Source of the DNA: UBA7672 sp965279205
GTDB lineage: Bacteria > Pseudomonadota > Alphaproteobacteria > Caulobacterales > Hyphomonadaceae
Direction: 5' to 3'
DNA length: 64,000 bases
Assembly: GCA_965279205.1 (NCBI GenBank)
Contig: OZ257144.1
Location: 3,658,001 to 3,722,000, forward strand
Shown: positions 53,722 through 61,628 of the stretch, in pieces
How the letters are laid out: each line of letters begins with the position of its first letter
Numbering within the stretch: position 1 is the stretch's first letter
The notes under the pieces: generated by a model
Seen by the model: the letters and a program-made list of their open reading frames with translations, nothing else
What the model was told of the DNA's origin: nothing
Database searches by the model: none
Position numbers and translations under genes: made by a program

Positions 53722-55440
53722 TCAGACAGCGTCAACCGTGATGCTGTCGAAGGCGCCTCGCCAGAGTTGACGCGCTTTCGCCAGTGCAGCGTCGCCGTCG
53801 GTCACCTTCCCTAACGCCAACTGCGCCTTGCCGAGTACCCAGAGCGCGAGCGGATCGCTCTTCCAGGTTTTCAGCGACGCATTCGCTTCGGTTTCGGCTT
53901 TCGCGTAGGCGCCAGCCTTTAGATAGGCGGCAGCGAGCGAGCGGCGAACCGGATACCACCACTGCGGCGGATCCATGTAGCCGGAGAACTCGCGCTCCTG
54001 GGTCTTCGCGGCCTCGGCGAACAGCCGAGCGGCTTTCGACGTGTCGCCTTCAGCCATGGCGAGCCGACCTTCGAGCACCGCAAGCGCCACGCTTGCCTCC
54101 GCGCCGCTCGATTTCTCCTTGCGCAACCGGGACACCTCGACACGCGCGCCGGCGGCGTCGCCCTTCTGCAGCAGCGCCTCGCCGCGAGCGTAGGCGCGGT
54201 AGATGCGGAAGCGAACCTCATCCTGCTGGATCGGCGGCAGGACAAGCATCTGGTCAGGCGCGTAGCGCGCGAGCGCAACCCAGGTGCGCGGCGTCGGGTT
54301 GCCGCGCCGGGCGGGGCCGCTTGCGGGATAAACCTTCGTCGCATGGCTCGCATATTTGAGCGCGAGCTGCGCGTCGCCAGACATCAACGCGCCAGCGAGT
54401 CCAAAGGCGAGATTGTGCGCGTAGTACATCGGCAGATCGCTCGCCATCGCGCCGGGCGCTGTAGGATTACCGCCTGCCTTGATCCAGTCGGCATCGGCCT
54501 CGATGGCTTGGGCGTTGACGACCGCGGCCTCTTCATAGCGCCCGGCGTGAAAGAGCGTGTGCGCGGGCATGTGCACGAGATGGCTCGCAGCAGGCGCAAG
54601 GCGTCCGAGTCTCTCGGCATAGGCGATCGCATCCTCGGCGCGGTCGTCGAATTCGGTGGCGTGGATGAAGTAGTGGATCGCGCCAGTATCGTCGGGATGC
54701 TGCTTCAGCACGGCTTCGAGGATTGCGAGCGCCGGCTTGAGGCCTTCCATGTTGTCGCCGCGCACGGGGATCAGCAGGCTGTGCGCCGCCAGAACAGATA
54801 TCTCGGTTTCCTCGGGATAGCCCGCAGCGATCTTCGCCATCGCCTTGCCGAACGCGGGCTCGGTGGCGCCCTCGCCTGCCTTCGGACCGCCGAGTGCATT
54901 CTTCGCTCCGGACACAGCCGCTTCGGGCGCTGCGTAGCGCGCGACCATCGCGTCAGCGAGGCGCTTCGCCTTGTCATCACCTGGCTTCACCAGACCCTGA
55001 GCGCGCAATGCAGCCTCGAGCGCTGCTTTGCGGCCATCCTCGTCGATGCCGTAGTTCAGTGTGGGACCGAGCGCCCATGCTTCACCCCATGCACAGAGCG
55101 AGCATTTCGAGTCCGCCTCGGCGGAGCGCTTCATCGCGGCCTTGGCGTCCTCGTGGTAGAAGGAGTGGCTGAGGGCGAGGCCATAGTCGAACCAGTCCTG
55201 GGCGTCCTTGCTGGCGGTATCGACCTTGAAGCCGCCCGTGCCCATGCCGGCGGCGAGCTTGAGATTGCGCGCCCGCGTGCGGCCATCGCTTTCCTCTGCA
55301 GAGCAAACAGCGTTGAGAGCCAGCAGCGTCTCGCGCGTGACGCCATCGGCAGGCGCAAGCGCCATGATTGGCGGCACGACGGCCGAACCGGTCGCGCATG
55401 CCGCGAGCATCACGATCGCCAAACTTGCCAGCCTGCGCAT
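53722..55440 (-). CDS. TPR-repeat lipoprotein
   Basis: The 572-aa protein has a lipoprotein signal (VMLAAC, Cys15). About ten helix-pair repeats follow, including DWFDYGLALSHSFYHEDAKA, AIHYFIHATEFDDRAEDAIA and HLVHMPAHTLFHAGRYEEAA. A CSLC pair at about 115 could bind metal or form a disulfide. Proteins of this type are uncharacterised; the repeats suggest protein binding in the periplasm. No catalytic motif is evident. Upstream is folA on the same strand, 84 bp away. Confidence 0.8.
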   Translation of the reverse strand: MRRLASLAIVMLAACATGSAVVPPIMALAPADGVTRETLLALNAVCSAEESDGRTRARNLKLAAGMGTGGFKVDTASKDAQDWFDYGLALSHSFYHEDAKAAMKRSAEADSKCSLCAWGEAWALGPTLNYGIDEDGRKAALEAALRAQGLVKPGDDKAKRLADAMVARYAAPEAAVSGAKNALGGPKAGEGATEPAFGKAMAKIAAGYPEETEISVLAAHSLLIPVRGDNMEGLKPALAILEAVLKQHPDDTGAIHYFIHATEFDDRAEDAIAYAERLGRLAPAASHLVHMPAHTLFHAGRYEEAAVVNAQAIEADADWIKAGGNPTAPGAMASDLPMYYAHNLAFGLAGALMSGDAQLALKYASHATKVYPASGPARRGNPTPRTWVALARYAPDQMLVLPPIQQDEVRFRIYRAYARGEALLQKGDAAGARVEVSRLRKEKSSGAEASVALAVLEGRLAMAEGDTSKAARLFAEAAKTQEREFSGYMDPPQWWYPVRRSLAAAYLKAGAYAKAETEANASLKTWKSDPLALWVLGKAQLALGKVTDGDAALAKARQLWRGAFDSITVDAV

Positions 55441-55524
55441 TCTGTCCTCCGACCTTCGCGATCACGCTAGCTCATTGCGCGAAGGCGGCCAAACCACAGT
55501 TGCCACAAGGCAGTGCAGGAAAAG

Positions 55525-56088
55525 TTAGCTGCGCCGCTCGAGTTCGCGGATCACAAACGCCGCTTCGTTGTCGGCGTCAGCTTCGAAGCGCTGGACGGAT
55601 GTCTCGCGCCACTCGCGGCGATCGAACTCCGGAAAGAAGACATCGGCCTGTCGCTCAGCATCAACCTCGGTCAGCGTAATGTGCGTCGCGACATCGAGCC
55701 CTGCAGCATAGATCTCGGCGCCGCCAACGATCGAGACTTCGCCGATGCCCGCCCTCGCGGCCATCGCGCGCGCGGCCGCGAGGGCGGGGAGCAGGCTGGA
55801 GAATACGAAAGCGCCGGGCGCCTCGAAGTCCGGGTTGCGCGTGACGACGATGTTGGGCCTGCCGGGCAGCGGGCGTTTGGGGAAGCTCTCCCAGGTCTTG
55901 CGGCCCATCACGAGCGGCGTCTGGGCGGTGACCTTCCTGAAATTCGCCATGTCGGCCTTGAGCCGGAACAACAGGCGATTCTCGAAGCCGAATTCGCGGC
56001 GCCTGCCTATTGCCACGACGATCCTGACCCCGATGAGGTCATTGCGGCAAGGAAAGGTAGACGAGTGCACGAGGGGGTCTGTATTCAA
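55525..56088 (-). CDS. folA: Dihydrofolate reductase
   Basis: The enzyme reduces dihydrofolate to tetrahydrofolate with NADPH. The core is clear: RIVVAIGRRREFG, LKADMANFRKVT with the catalytic Asp, VMGRKTWESFPKRPLPGRPN, and IVGGAEIYAAGLD. The usual LPW is LLF here. The start is doubtful: the frame opens with TTG at 56088 and the next in-frame GTG lies at 56070, but neither has an SD, and the natural start position just before RIVVAIG reads GTC. A sequencing error or an unusual start is possible. In many alphaproteobacteria folA follows thyA directly; here two genes intervene. Confidence 0.85.
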   Translation of the reverse strand: MNTDPLVHSSTFPCRNDLIGVRIVVAIGRRREFGFENRLLFRLKADMANFRKVTAQTPLVMGRKTWESFPKRPLPGRPNIVVTRNPDFEAPGAFVFSSLLPALAAARAMAARAGIGEVSIVGGAEIYAAGLDVATHITLTEVDAERQADVFFPEFDRREWRETSVQRFEADADNEAAFVIRELERRS

Positions 56089-56174
56089 GGGCCAACTATT
56101 GTATGGGAGCGTCGGGACGGCGCAGTCGAACCCTCGTTCGGCTGCCGACGCAAGTGGTTCGGAGCGGGTCGGAC

Positions 56175-56864
56175 ATGGAAGCCGTCTGGAACGAGATTGT
56201 CGGCGCGCTGACCAATGGCGCGCCCTCTCAGCTGCCCTTCGCCCTGATCGGGATAGCAGTGACCGGCGCGCTGATCTGGTATCTGAAAGGCCGCGCCTGG
56301 GCCTTTGTCTATGTGGCGCTTATCCCGTTTCTGAACTGGAGCTTTGGCAAGAGCGCCGGCATCGAGATCGACCTGACCGCGACCTTTGGGGGTATCCTCG
56401 GCGCCGCTACCCCGATCATCTTCAACCCCCTGACCGTGGTCACAGGCATGGTGTTCGTGGTGCGCGACTTCGTGCAACGCGAGATGGGGCATCGCGTATT
56501 GATCCTCATGGCGCTCGCAATTGCGTGGTCGTTCTACTATTCGTGGGCTGTGATCGCGCTGGCGTCGGCCATTGCGTTTGCCATCTCGGAGAGCGCCGAC
56601 TGGCTCATCTTCACCTTCACCAAATACCGGCTGTCGACGCGGATTCTTCTCTCCAGCGCGCTGGCCGCGCCAATCGACACTACGGTCTTTCTCTATGGCG
56701 CCGATCTCGCGCGGCAGATGCAGCTGGGAGACCCTCCGGGGACCATGTTCAATCTCGCCAACTGGATCTTCTTCATCATCGGGAAGATGATCGGCGCGGT
56801 TGTCGTCTCATATCTGATCCGCCGGCGCGAGGATCGCGGCGCGGTCGATCCCGCAGCGGCCTGA
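56175..56864 (+). CDS. VUT family protein, probable queuosine-precursor transporter
   Basis: The start at 56175 follows GGAGCGGGTC. The 229-aa membrane protein has six predicted helices and VUT-family motifs (GILGAATPIIFNPLTVVTG, ISESADWLIFTF, ALAAPIDTTVFLYGA). YhhQ-type members import preQ0/preQ1. A queF gene elsewhere in the window indicates queuosine use. The assignment to precursor uptake is by family; other VUT members are uncharacterised. Confidence 0.82.
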   Translation: MEAVWNEIVGALTNGAPSQLPFALIGIAVTGALIWYLKGRAWAFVYVALIPFLNWSFGKSAGIEIDLTATFGGILGAATPIIFNPLTVVTGMVFVVRDFVQREMGHRVLILMALAIAWSFYYSWAVIALASAIAFAISESADWLIFTFTKYRLSTRILLSSALAAPIDTTVFLYGADLARQMQLGDPPGTMFNLANWIFFIIGKMIGAVVVSYLIRRREDRGAVDPAAA

Positions 56865-56936
56865 CGAACAATCCCGACCAAAGCGGGCGCTACTCTCAAA
56901 GCCAGCAATTCGAAAAACGAGAAGCCAAAAACAGAA

Positions 56937-56959
56937 AGGGCGGCCTTGAGGGCCGCCCT
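56937..56959 (-). terminator. Intrinsic terminator of the Thr/Ala-rich lipoprotein gene
   Basis: A 9-bp perfect stem (AGGGCGGCC/GGCCGCCCT) is followed on the minus strand by TTCTGTTTTT. It is 30 bp beyond the stop codon. Confidence 0.82.
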
Positions 56960-56989
56960 GTCCGCACTCTTGCGAGCTTGAGAACGATA

Positions 56990-57247
56990 TTAGTGGTCGG
57001 CCGGCGCCGGAGCGGCCGGGGTCGTGGTGGTGGTCGTGGTCGTGGTGGCGGCCGGGTCGGCCGGAGCAGCCGGAGCAGCAGCCGGGTCAACCGTGGTGGT
57101 CGTGGTGGTCGTGGCTTCCGGCGCCGGGGCGGCCGGGGTCTCGACCGTGGTGGTCGTGGTGGTTTCAGCCGGTTTGGCTTCCGAGCAAGCAGCGAAGCCG
57201 AGCGCGGCAACCGCGGTGATCGCGGCAAAAGTCAGTTTGAACGACAT
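56990..57247 (-). CDS. Small Thr/Pro/Ala-repeat lipoprotein
   Basis: The start at 57247 begins a lipoprotein signal (TFAAITAVAALGFAAC). The mature 60 or so residues are built from alternating poly-Thr runs and PAAPAP blocks (ETTTTTTVETPAAPAPEA and similar). The DNA is a run of ACC/ACG codons, so it may vary in length by slippage. No fold or function is predicted; it could be a surface spacer or an O-glycosylated protein. Confidence 0.65.
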   Translation of the reverse strand: MSFKLTFAAITAVAALGFAACSEAKPAETTTTTTVETPAAPAPEATTTTTTTVDPAAAPAAPADPAATTTTTTTTTPAAPAPADH

Positions 57248-57516
57248 AGGACAGATCCCTCCGACGGATCGCAATCCGCCACGGGGATTAATGTCCGGGC
57301 GGCATGGGTTATTCCTCTGCCGCGCGAAAAAGCACAAGATGTTGAATCATTGCGATTTATACAGCTTCATTTCGTGATCCTTAACGGCAGCGGTGCGGAC
57401 ACGCGATGCCGTTGCGCAAGGGAATCCGCAGCGTCCAGCTGCGAACGCAAACCACCTTGAATCCATTCGGGAGTCACAATTGCCATGATGCCGCGCGCGC
57501 GAACGCGCTGCGGAGG

Positions 57517-58311
57517 TCAGACGGCGACGGGCGCCTTGATGTGCGCATCGGGCGCGTAGTCCATCAGCGTGAAATCTTCGTAATCCCACCCGAACAGGTC
57601 GGTTTTGGCGGGATTGAGTTCCAAGCGTGGCAACGGGCGCGGGACGCGCTGCATCTGAAGCCGCGCCTGCTCGAAGTGATTCGCATACAGATGAACGTCG
57701 CCGAAGGAGTGGACGAACTCGCCAGGCTCCAGCTTCGTCGCCTTGGCCATAAGAATCGTGAGCAGCGCGTAGGAAGCGATGTTGAACGGCACACCGAGGA
57801 AAACGTCAGCCGAACGCTGGTAGAGCTGGCAGCTCAGCTTTCCGTTGGCCACAAAGAACTGGAACAGGCAGTGGCAAGGCGGCAGCGCCATGCTGTCCAC
57901 ATCGGCCGGATTCCAGGCTGACACGACCAAGCGCCGGGAGTTGGGGTTCTGGATGATCTCGTTCTTCACCCACTCGATCTGGTCGATCGTGCGCCCGTCC
58001 GGAGCGGCCCAGCTGCGCCATTGCTTGCCGTAGACCGGGCCGAGTTCGCCGTTTTCATCGGCCCATTCGTTCCAGATGCTGACGCCCCTGTCCTGCAGCC
58101 ATTTGACGTTGGTTTCACCGCGCAGGAACCACAGCAATTCGACAATGATCGAGCGCAGATGGAGCTTCTTGGTCGTTAGCAGCGGGAAGCCTTCGGCGAG
58201 ATCGAACCGCATCTGGCGGCCAAAAACCCCGCGCGTACCCGTGCCAGTGCGGTCGCCGCGATCGACGCCGTTGTCCATGATGTCGCGAAGGAGATTGAGA
58301 TACTGGCGCAT
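57517..58311 (-). CDS. thyA: Thymidylate synthase
   Basis: The 264-aa enzyme methylates dUMP to dTMP using methylene-tetrahydrofolate. Length and residues match E. coli ThyA: catalytic Cys146 in PPCHCLFQF, the RR pair in NPNSRRLVVSAWNP, and substrate-binding RTGTGTRGVFG near the N-terminus. It generates dihydrofolate that FolA recycles. No SD stronger than GAGCC is seen before the ATG. Confidence 0.96.
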   Translation of the reverse strand: MRQYLNLLRDIMDNGVDRGDRTGTGTRGVFGRQMRFDLAEGFPLLTTKKLHLRSIIVELLWFLRGETNVKWLQDRGVSIWNEWADENGELGPVYGKQWRSWAAPDGRTIDQIEWVKNEIIQNPNSRRLVVSAWNPADVDSMALPPCHCLFQFFVANGKLSCQLYQRSADVFLGVPFNIASYALLTILMAKATKLEPGEFVHSFGDVHLYANHFEQARLQMQRVPRPLPRLELNPAKTDLFGWDYEDFTLMDYAPDAHIKAPVAV

Positions 58312-58425
58312 GGCTCTATCGACTCAGAAAGGTGGTCCACTCATGCGTCGCGAGCCGCACAATGACAAGCTTTGCGGGTCCGCCCCGCCCTGTGCAAAAC
58401 TCAAGGAAAAGATCAGGAGACATCC

Positions 58426-58725
58426 GTGCTGGTTCTAAGTGTTCTTATCCGCGTGCCGCCCGATCAGGTGGAGGCGCTGCGGCCCCACATGAAGACGGTG
58501 ATCGCCGCCTCGCGCGCGGAGCCGGGATGCATCGTCTACACGCTGGCGGAGGATGTCGCGGAGCGTGGCGTGATCCGCGCCTTCGAGATCTACCAGGACG
58601 ACGACGCGCTCAAGGCGCATGGCGCCTCGGACCATTTCAAGAAATGGCGCGAGGCATCCGGCCAGTATCCGCGCGAGGAACGCACCATCTACGACGCGAC
58701 GCGGAGAAGCGGTGATGGCCACTAG
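58426..58725 (+). CDS. ABM-domain putative quinol monooxygenase
   Basis: The GTG at 58426 has AGGAG 7 nt upstream, so it is preferred over the longer frame to 58372. The 99-aa protein has the ABM fold: SVLIRVPPDQVEALRPHMKT, SRAEPGCIVYTLAED and FEIYQDDDALKAH. Members are cofactor-independent monooxygenases or isomerases. It overlaps the next gene by 11 bp, so translational coupling is likely. Confidence 0.85.
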   Translation: MLVLSVLIRVPPDQVEALRPHMKTVIAASRAEPGCIVYTLAEDVAERGVIRAFEIYQDDDALKAHGASDHFKKWREASGQYPREERTIYDATRRSGDGH

Positions 58726-58927
58726 AAAGCCAGCGCCCCAGTCCGACTTGCCGAAACTCGCGGCGCCCGCCATGCGCGCCCTTGCCAGCGCGGGCCTTAC
58801 CAGCATCGCAAAACTGTCAAAGGTCAGGGAAGTCGACGTCGTGGCGCTGCACGGCATGGGGCCAAACGCCATGACGGCGCTCAAGGTCGCGATGAAGGCG
58901 AAAGGCGTTTCATTCGCGAAACGCTAG
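58715..58927 (+). CDS. Small helix-hairpin-helix protein, RpoA-CTD-like
   Basis: The 70-aa protein starts at 58715 (GGAG AAGCGGTG upstream) inside the end of the monooxygenase gene. LAAPAMRALASAGLTSIAKL then LHGMGPNAMTALKVAM is a helix-hairpin-helix pattern like that of the RNA polymerase alpha C-terminal domain, with a GMGP hairpin that would contact DNA. It may bind DNA. Coupled expression with the monooxygenase suggests a shared job, not established. Confidence 0.7.
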   Translation: MATRKPAPQSDLPKLAAPAMRALASAGLTSIAKLSKVREVDVVALHGMGPNAMTALKVAMKAKGVSFAKR

Positions 58928-58928
58928 G

Positions 58929-59105
58929 CTAGATCGCGTCGAGCCCTTCCATCAGGGCGGGATCGATCTCGGCGCGTCTGCCTTCCCGATAGTTGTCGAC
59001 CGTGCGCACGGCCTCGTCCCGGGAGAGCCCCTGGCGATTGATCAAGCGATCCACAAGCAGACGCTCGTCGCGGCGAGAGTCTTCTATGTTGCGGGTCTCG
59101 ACCAT
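58929..59105 (-). CDS. Small hypothetical protein (58 aa)
   Basis: The start at 59105 follows GGGAGATTG. The product is charged and helical (VETRNIEDSRRDERLLVDRL, GLSRDEAVRTVDNYREGRRA). No domain is recognised. Its stop is 1 bp from the convergent stop at 58927. It is probably cytoplasmic. Confidence 0.6.
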   Translation of the reverse strand: MVETRNIEDSRRDERLLVDRLINRQGLSRDEAVRTVDNYREGRRAEIDPALMEGLDAI

Positions 59106-59278
59106 GGCGCAATCTCCCATGCTACTCAGCACATGCTTTCGGGATGAACTCGCCGCGCTAACGCGCGCAGCCACCCGGGGTTCCAACCAGACTCCGCGCC
59201 GATCAGAAGACTGGCGCGGCTCCGTTGAAGCGCTCATATGGGGCGGAGATGCGGCGATGGAATGACAAGCAGATTAAT

Positions 59279-59312
59279 TCTGCTGATCTCGTTGCTCTGC
59301 TGATCTCGTTGC
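59279..59312. repeat. Perfect 17-bp tandem repeat, two copies
   Basis: TCTGCTGATCTCGTTGC occurs twice in direct tandem in the gap between two genes. It may be a recent duplication; it could also be a regulatory site pair. Confidence 0.75.
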
Positions 59313-59333
59313 ACAGACGGACTCAACACTGAT

Positions 59334-59819
59334 TCACTGCTCGAACGATGCTGCGATGCTATCGGCGATCTGCTGCGCGCGTTTGGCGCCGCCATTCCTG
59401 TTCGCGATCCACACGCCGAGATGCACCTCGCCGCGATTGCCGGCGACATACATCAGCGCCGGGTCGTCGTAGACGCCGAAGAACCCAACCCGGTGGACGC
59501 TTAGCAGCTGGAGGAGTTCCGGGCCGCCAGAACCGTCGCGTTCCTCGACCGGATAGCGTTTCTCGTCACCAGTCCACGGCTGGCCGGGGATCTTGTCGGC
59601 GTGGGCCCAGTTGATCGACAGGCCGACGCGCCCCGTACCCATGAAATCGCGCAGGCTGTCGAAACGATCGGCGCGGCCAACCGCGATCAGGCCGTTGCAT
59701 TCGGGATGGCCCGACATGGTGGGGCGCCAGTTGCGATAGCCGATCAGCACCTTGTCGGCGACGCGCTCACCGTATGTGGGATAGCTCGGCGCGCGATCGT
59801 AGGGCGGCGGCAGGATCAC
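59334..59819 (-). CDS. Hypothetical protein downstream of aqpZ
   Basis: The 161-aa frame starts at GTG 59819 with GGCGGA upstream. The frame remains open upstream through the end of aqpZ with no ATG, so the true start is unclear and the N-terminus may be incomplete. The protein starts Pro-rich (LPPPYDRAPSYPTYGERVAD) and ends with a helix (AQQIADSIAASFEQ). I recognise no domain. Codon use is ordinary. Confidence 0.55.
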   Translation of the reverse strand: MILPPPYDRAPSYPTYGERVADKVLIGYRNWRPTMSGHPECNGLIAVGRADRFDSLRDFMGTGRVGLSINWAHADKIPGQPWTGDEKRYPVEERDGSGGPELLQLLSVHRVGFFGVYDDPALMYVAGNRGEVHLGVWIANRNGGAKRAQQIADSIAASFEQ

Positions 59820-59871
59820 TGATCCGCCGCCGGGAACCGGGAAACGCTTGCCTGCGGAAAACCCGAACAGC

Positions 59872-60573
59872 TTAGTCGGCGTCCAGCATCTTGGTGCGGA
59901 AGGCGAGGCCGGCCATAGCCGCGCCAGCGAGCGGTGCGATGATGAACAGCCAGAGCTGCTGCAACGCCGCGCCCTGCGCGAACACAGCGGGGCCGAAGGA
60001 TCGCGCCGGGTTCACCGACACGCCAGTGACCTGGATGCCGACAATGTGGATCAGCGTCAGCGTCAGGCCGATAGCGAGGCCAGCGAATTGCGACGGCGCT
60101 TTCGCCTGCGTCGCGCCAAGGATCACGACGACAAAGAGGAAAGTCGCCACGATCTCGAACACCAGCGCGGCGGTCATCGAGTAGCCCCCAAGGTAGGATG
60201 CCCCCCACCCGTTCGAGCCGAGCGCGTATTCGCCCATCGTGAAAGCAGGATCGCCCGCCGGATCGATGTGGCCTGAGGCGATGACGAACAAGAGGCCCGC
60301 GCCAAGCAGCGCGCCGAGGAATTGCGCGACCCAGTACATCACCATATCGTTGATGGTCATGCGGCCAGCGAGAAAGGCGCCGAAGGACACCGCCGGGTTC
60401 ACATGGCAGCCCGACACAGGGCCGATGGCGTATGCCATAGCCACTATCGCAAGGCCGAAAGCGAACGCGATTCCGAGTTGGCCGACGGTCGGGCCAGCGA
60501 GCACTGCGGCCCCGCATCCGAGCAGGACCAGCGTGGCCGTGCCGAGAAATTCAGCGATCAGCTTCTTCAGCAT
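59872..60573 (-). CDS. aqpZ: Aquaporin Z-type MIP channel
   Basis: The start at 60573 follows GGGGAGGGA. The 233-aa protein has six transmembrane segments and both NPA boxes (HVNPAVS and SVNPARS). The aromatic/arginine filter has Arg after the second NPA, and a narrow His region is likely, as in water-selective AqpZ. It moves water, possibly also glycerol, across the inner membrane. Confidence 0.93.
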   Translation of the reverse strand: MLKKLIAEFLGTATLVLLGCGAAVLAGPTVGQLGIAFAFGLAIVAMAYAIGPVSGCHVNPAVSFGAFLAGRMTINDMVMYWVAQFLGALLGAGLLFVIASGHIDPAGDPAFTMGEYALGSNGWGASYLGGYSMTAALVFEIVATFLFVVVILGATQAKAPSQFAGLAIGLTLTLIHIVGIQVTGVSVNPARSFGPAVFAQGAALQQLWLFIIAPLAGAAMAGLAFRTKMLDAD

Positions 60574-60783
60574 TCGTCCCTCCCCAAGGCAGTCTTGAAC
60601 ATCACAAAGGCAACGCGCGGATGCTGCCGATAATCCATCGGGTGCGCCAGCAGGATTCTCCGGGTGGGTGACTGATCCGGATATATCCGGAAGGGCGGCG
60701 CGCAATGCGACTCTTGCCAGACCCGTCCGAGTGTTCTACTTTTGTTCCAGATGCCGAATCTGGGTGATTCTGGAGGTTTGAGG

Positions 60784-61155
60784 ATGCACGGATACGTCAC
60801 GCTTGGAACGCGCAACCTGCCGCGCGCCGCCAAATTCTACGACCGGCTCGCGCGCGAGCTGGGCGCAGGAAGGTCGATGGAGACCGAGGATTTCGTGGCC
60901 TGGGGCGTTCCCGGCGGCCCACCGGGGATCGGCGTCGCGGCGCCTGGCGAAGACGGGTATTCGGCCTGCGAGACAGGCGTTGTCGCGCTGCAGGCCGAGG
61001 ATCCAGACCAGGTGAAGCGGCTGTTCGAGATCGCGCTTAGCCAGGGCGCGTTGGCCGAGGAAGCGCCCGGGGATCGCGGTGGCGGCTTCTATGCTGCCTA
61101 TTTTCGCGATCCGGACGGCAACCGACTCAACGCCTTTTGTGTGACGGAACACTGA
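60784..61155 (+). CDS. VOC superfamily protein, third paralogue
   Basis: The start at 60784 has GGAGG upstream. The 123-aa protein shares the plan of the pair at 19.5-20.3 kb (MHGYVTLGTRNLPRAAKFYD, then AYFRDPDGNRLNAF at the C-terminus). It is more divergent from them than they are from each other. The substrate is unknown. It stands alone before the tmRNA gene. Confidence 0.85.
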   Translation: MHGYVTLGTRNLPRAAKFYDRLARELGAGRSMETEDFVAWGVPGGPPGIGVAAPGEDGYSACETGVVALQAEDPDQVKRLFEIALSQGALAEEAPGDRGGGFYAAYFRDPDGNRLNAFCVTEH

Positions 61156-61207
61156 AACCAGCCGATCTGCCCTGAAACCAGTTCTTTCCGCTTAACCTTC
61201 GAGCGCC

Positions 61208-61213
61208 TATATT
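61208..61213 (+). promoter_or_regulatory. Candidate -10 element of the tmRNA promoter
   Basis: TATATT precedes the tmRNA acceptor piece. TTAACCTT, resembling a CtrA half-site, lies at 61192-61199, and a weak TTTCCG could be the -35 (61185-61190). Cell-cycle control of tmRNA is known in Caulobacter, so the half-site is worth testing. Confidence 0.45.
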
Positions 61214-61219
61214 CAGTCC

Positions 61220-61510
61220 GTCCCGCAAGGGACTATGGCGATAAACCCTCGCGTAATAAGCGGACCGGACCCGGGGGCAGTGCCCGGCGGCTCCACCAGA
61301 TTTCACCCCGGTCGTTGGCCGGACTGTCTGGGGCCGACACAGGATCGACGGACGTGTAAAGGCGAAGACTTTGCCCGCTTTGGCCCCGATAGAAGCCTTT
61401 TACGCAATAGTTGCCAACGACAACTTTGCTCAGGACCAAGCTCTTGCTGCGTAAGCAGCGGAACTAGTCCGCACACTTAAGTCCTACGCTCTAGCAAGTG
61501 TAGGCGGGGC
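61220..61510 (+). ncRNA. ssrA: Circularly permuted (two-piece) tmRNA gene
   Basis: tmRNA rescues stalled ribosomes and tags the nascent protein for proteolysis. Here the 3' part comes first: the acceptor piece ends in CGGCTCCACCA at 61298, preceded by a T-arm (CCGGG, 7-nt loop, CCCGG). After a spacer of about 31 nt the coding piece starts with GGGGCCGACACAGGATCGAC at 61330. The 7-bp acceptor stem pairs GGGGCCG with CGGCTCC. The tag frame runs from GCC at about 61410 to TAA and encodes ANDNFAQDQALAA after the tRNA-borne alanine. The start and end of the pieces are approximate. This order is characteristic of Alphaproteobacteria. Confidence 0.93.
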
Positions 61511-61512
61511 TC

Positions 61513-61542
61513 GGGGCGGCGCCTGGCAACAGAAGCCGCCCC
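61513..61542 (+). terminator. Terminator of the tmRNA gene
   Basis: GGGGCGGC (61513-61520) pairs perfectly with GCCGCCCC (61535-61542), followed by ACTTATTTT. It lies just after the coding piece. Confidence 0.8.
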
Positions 61543-61628
61543 ACTTATTTTCGGACATCGCGAACGCCGACGCTCCCCGCGCACCCGTCTCCAACCTATG
61601 TTGCGATCAGCAACTCCGGAGGCTCGAC

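Noticed and set aside
61233..61480. Small open frames inside the tmRNA gene
   Set aside because: They overlap the tmRNA and have no SD or protein-like composition.
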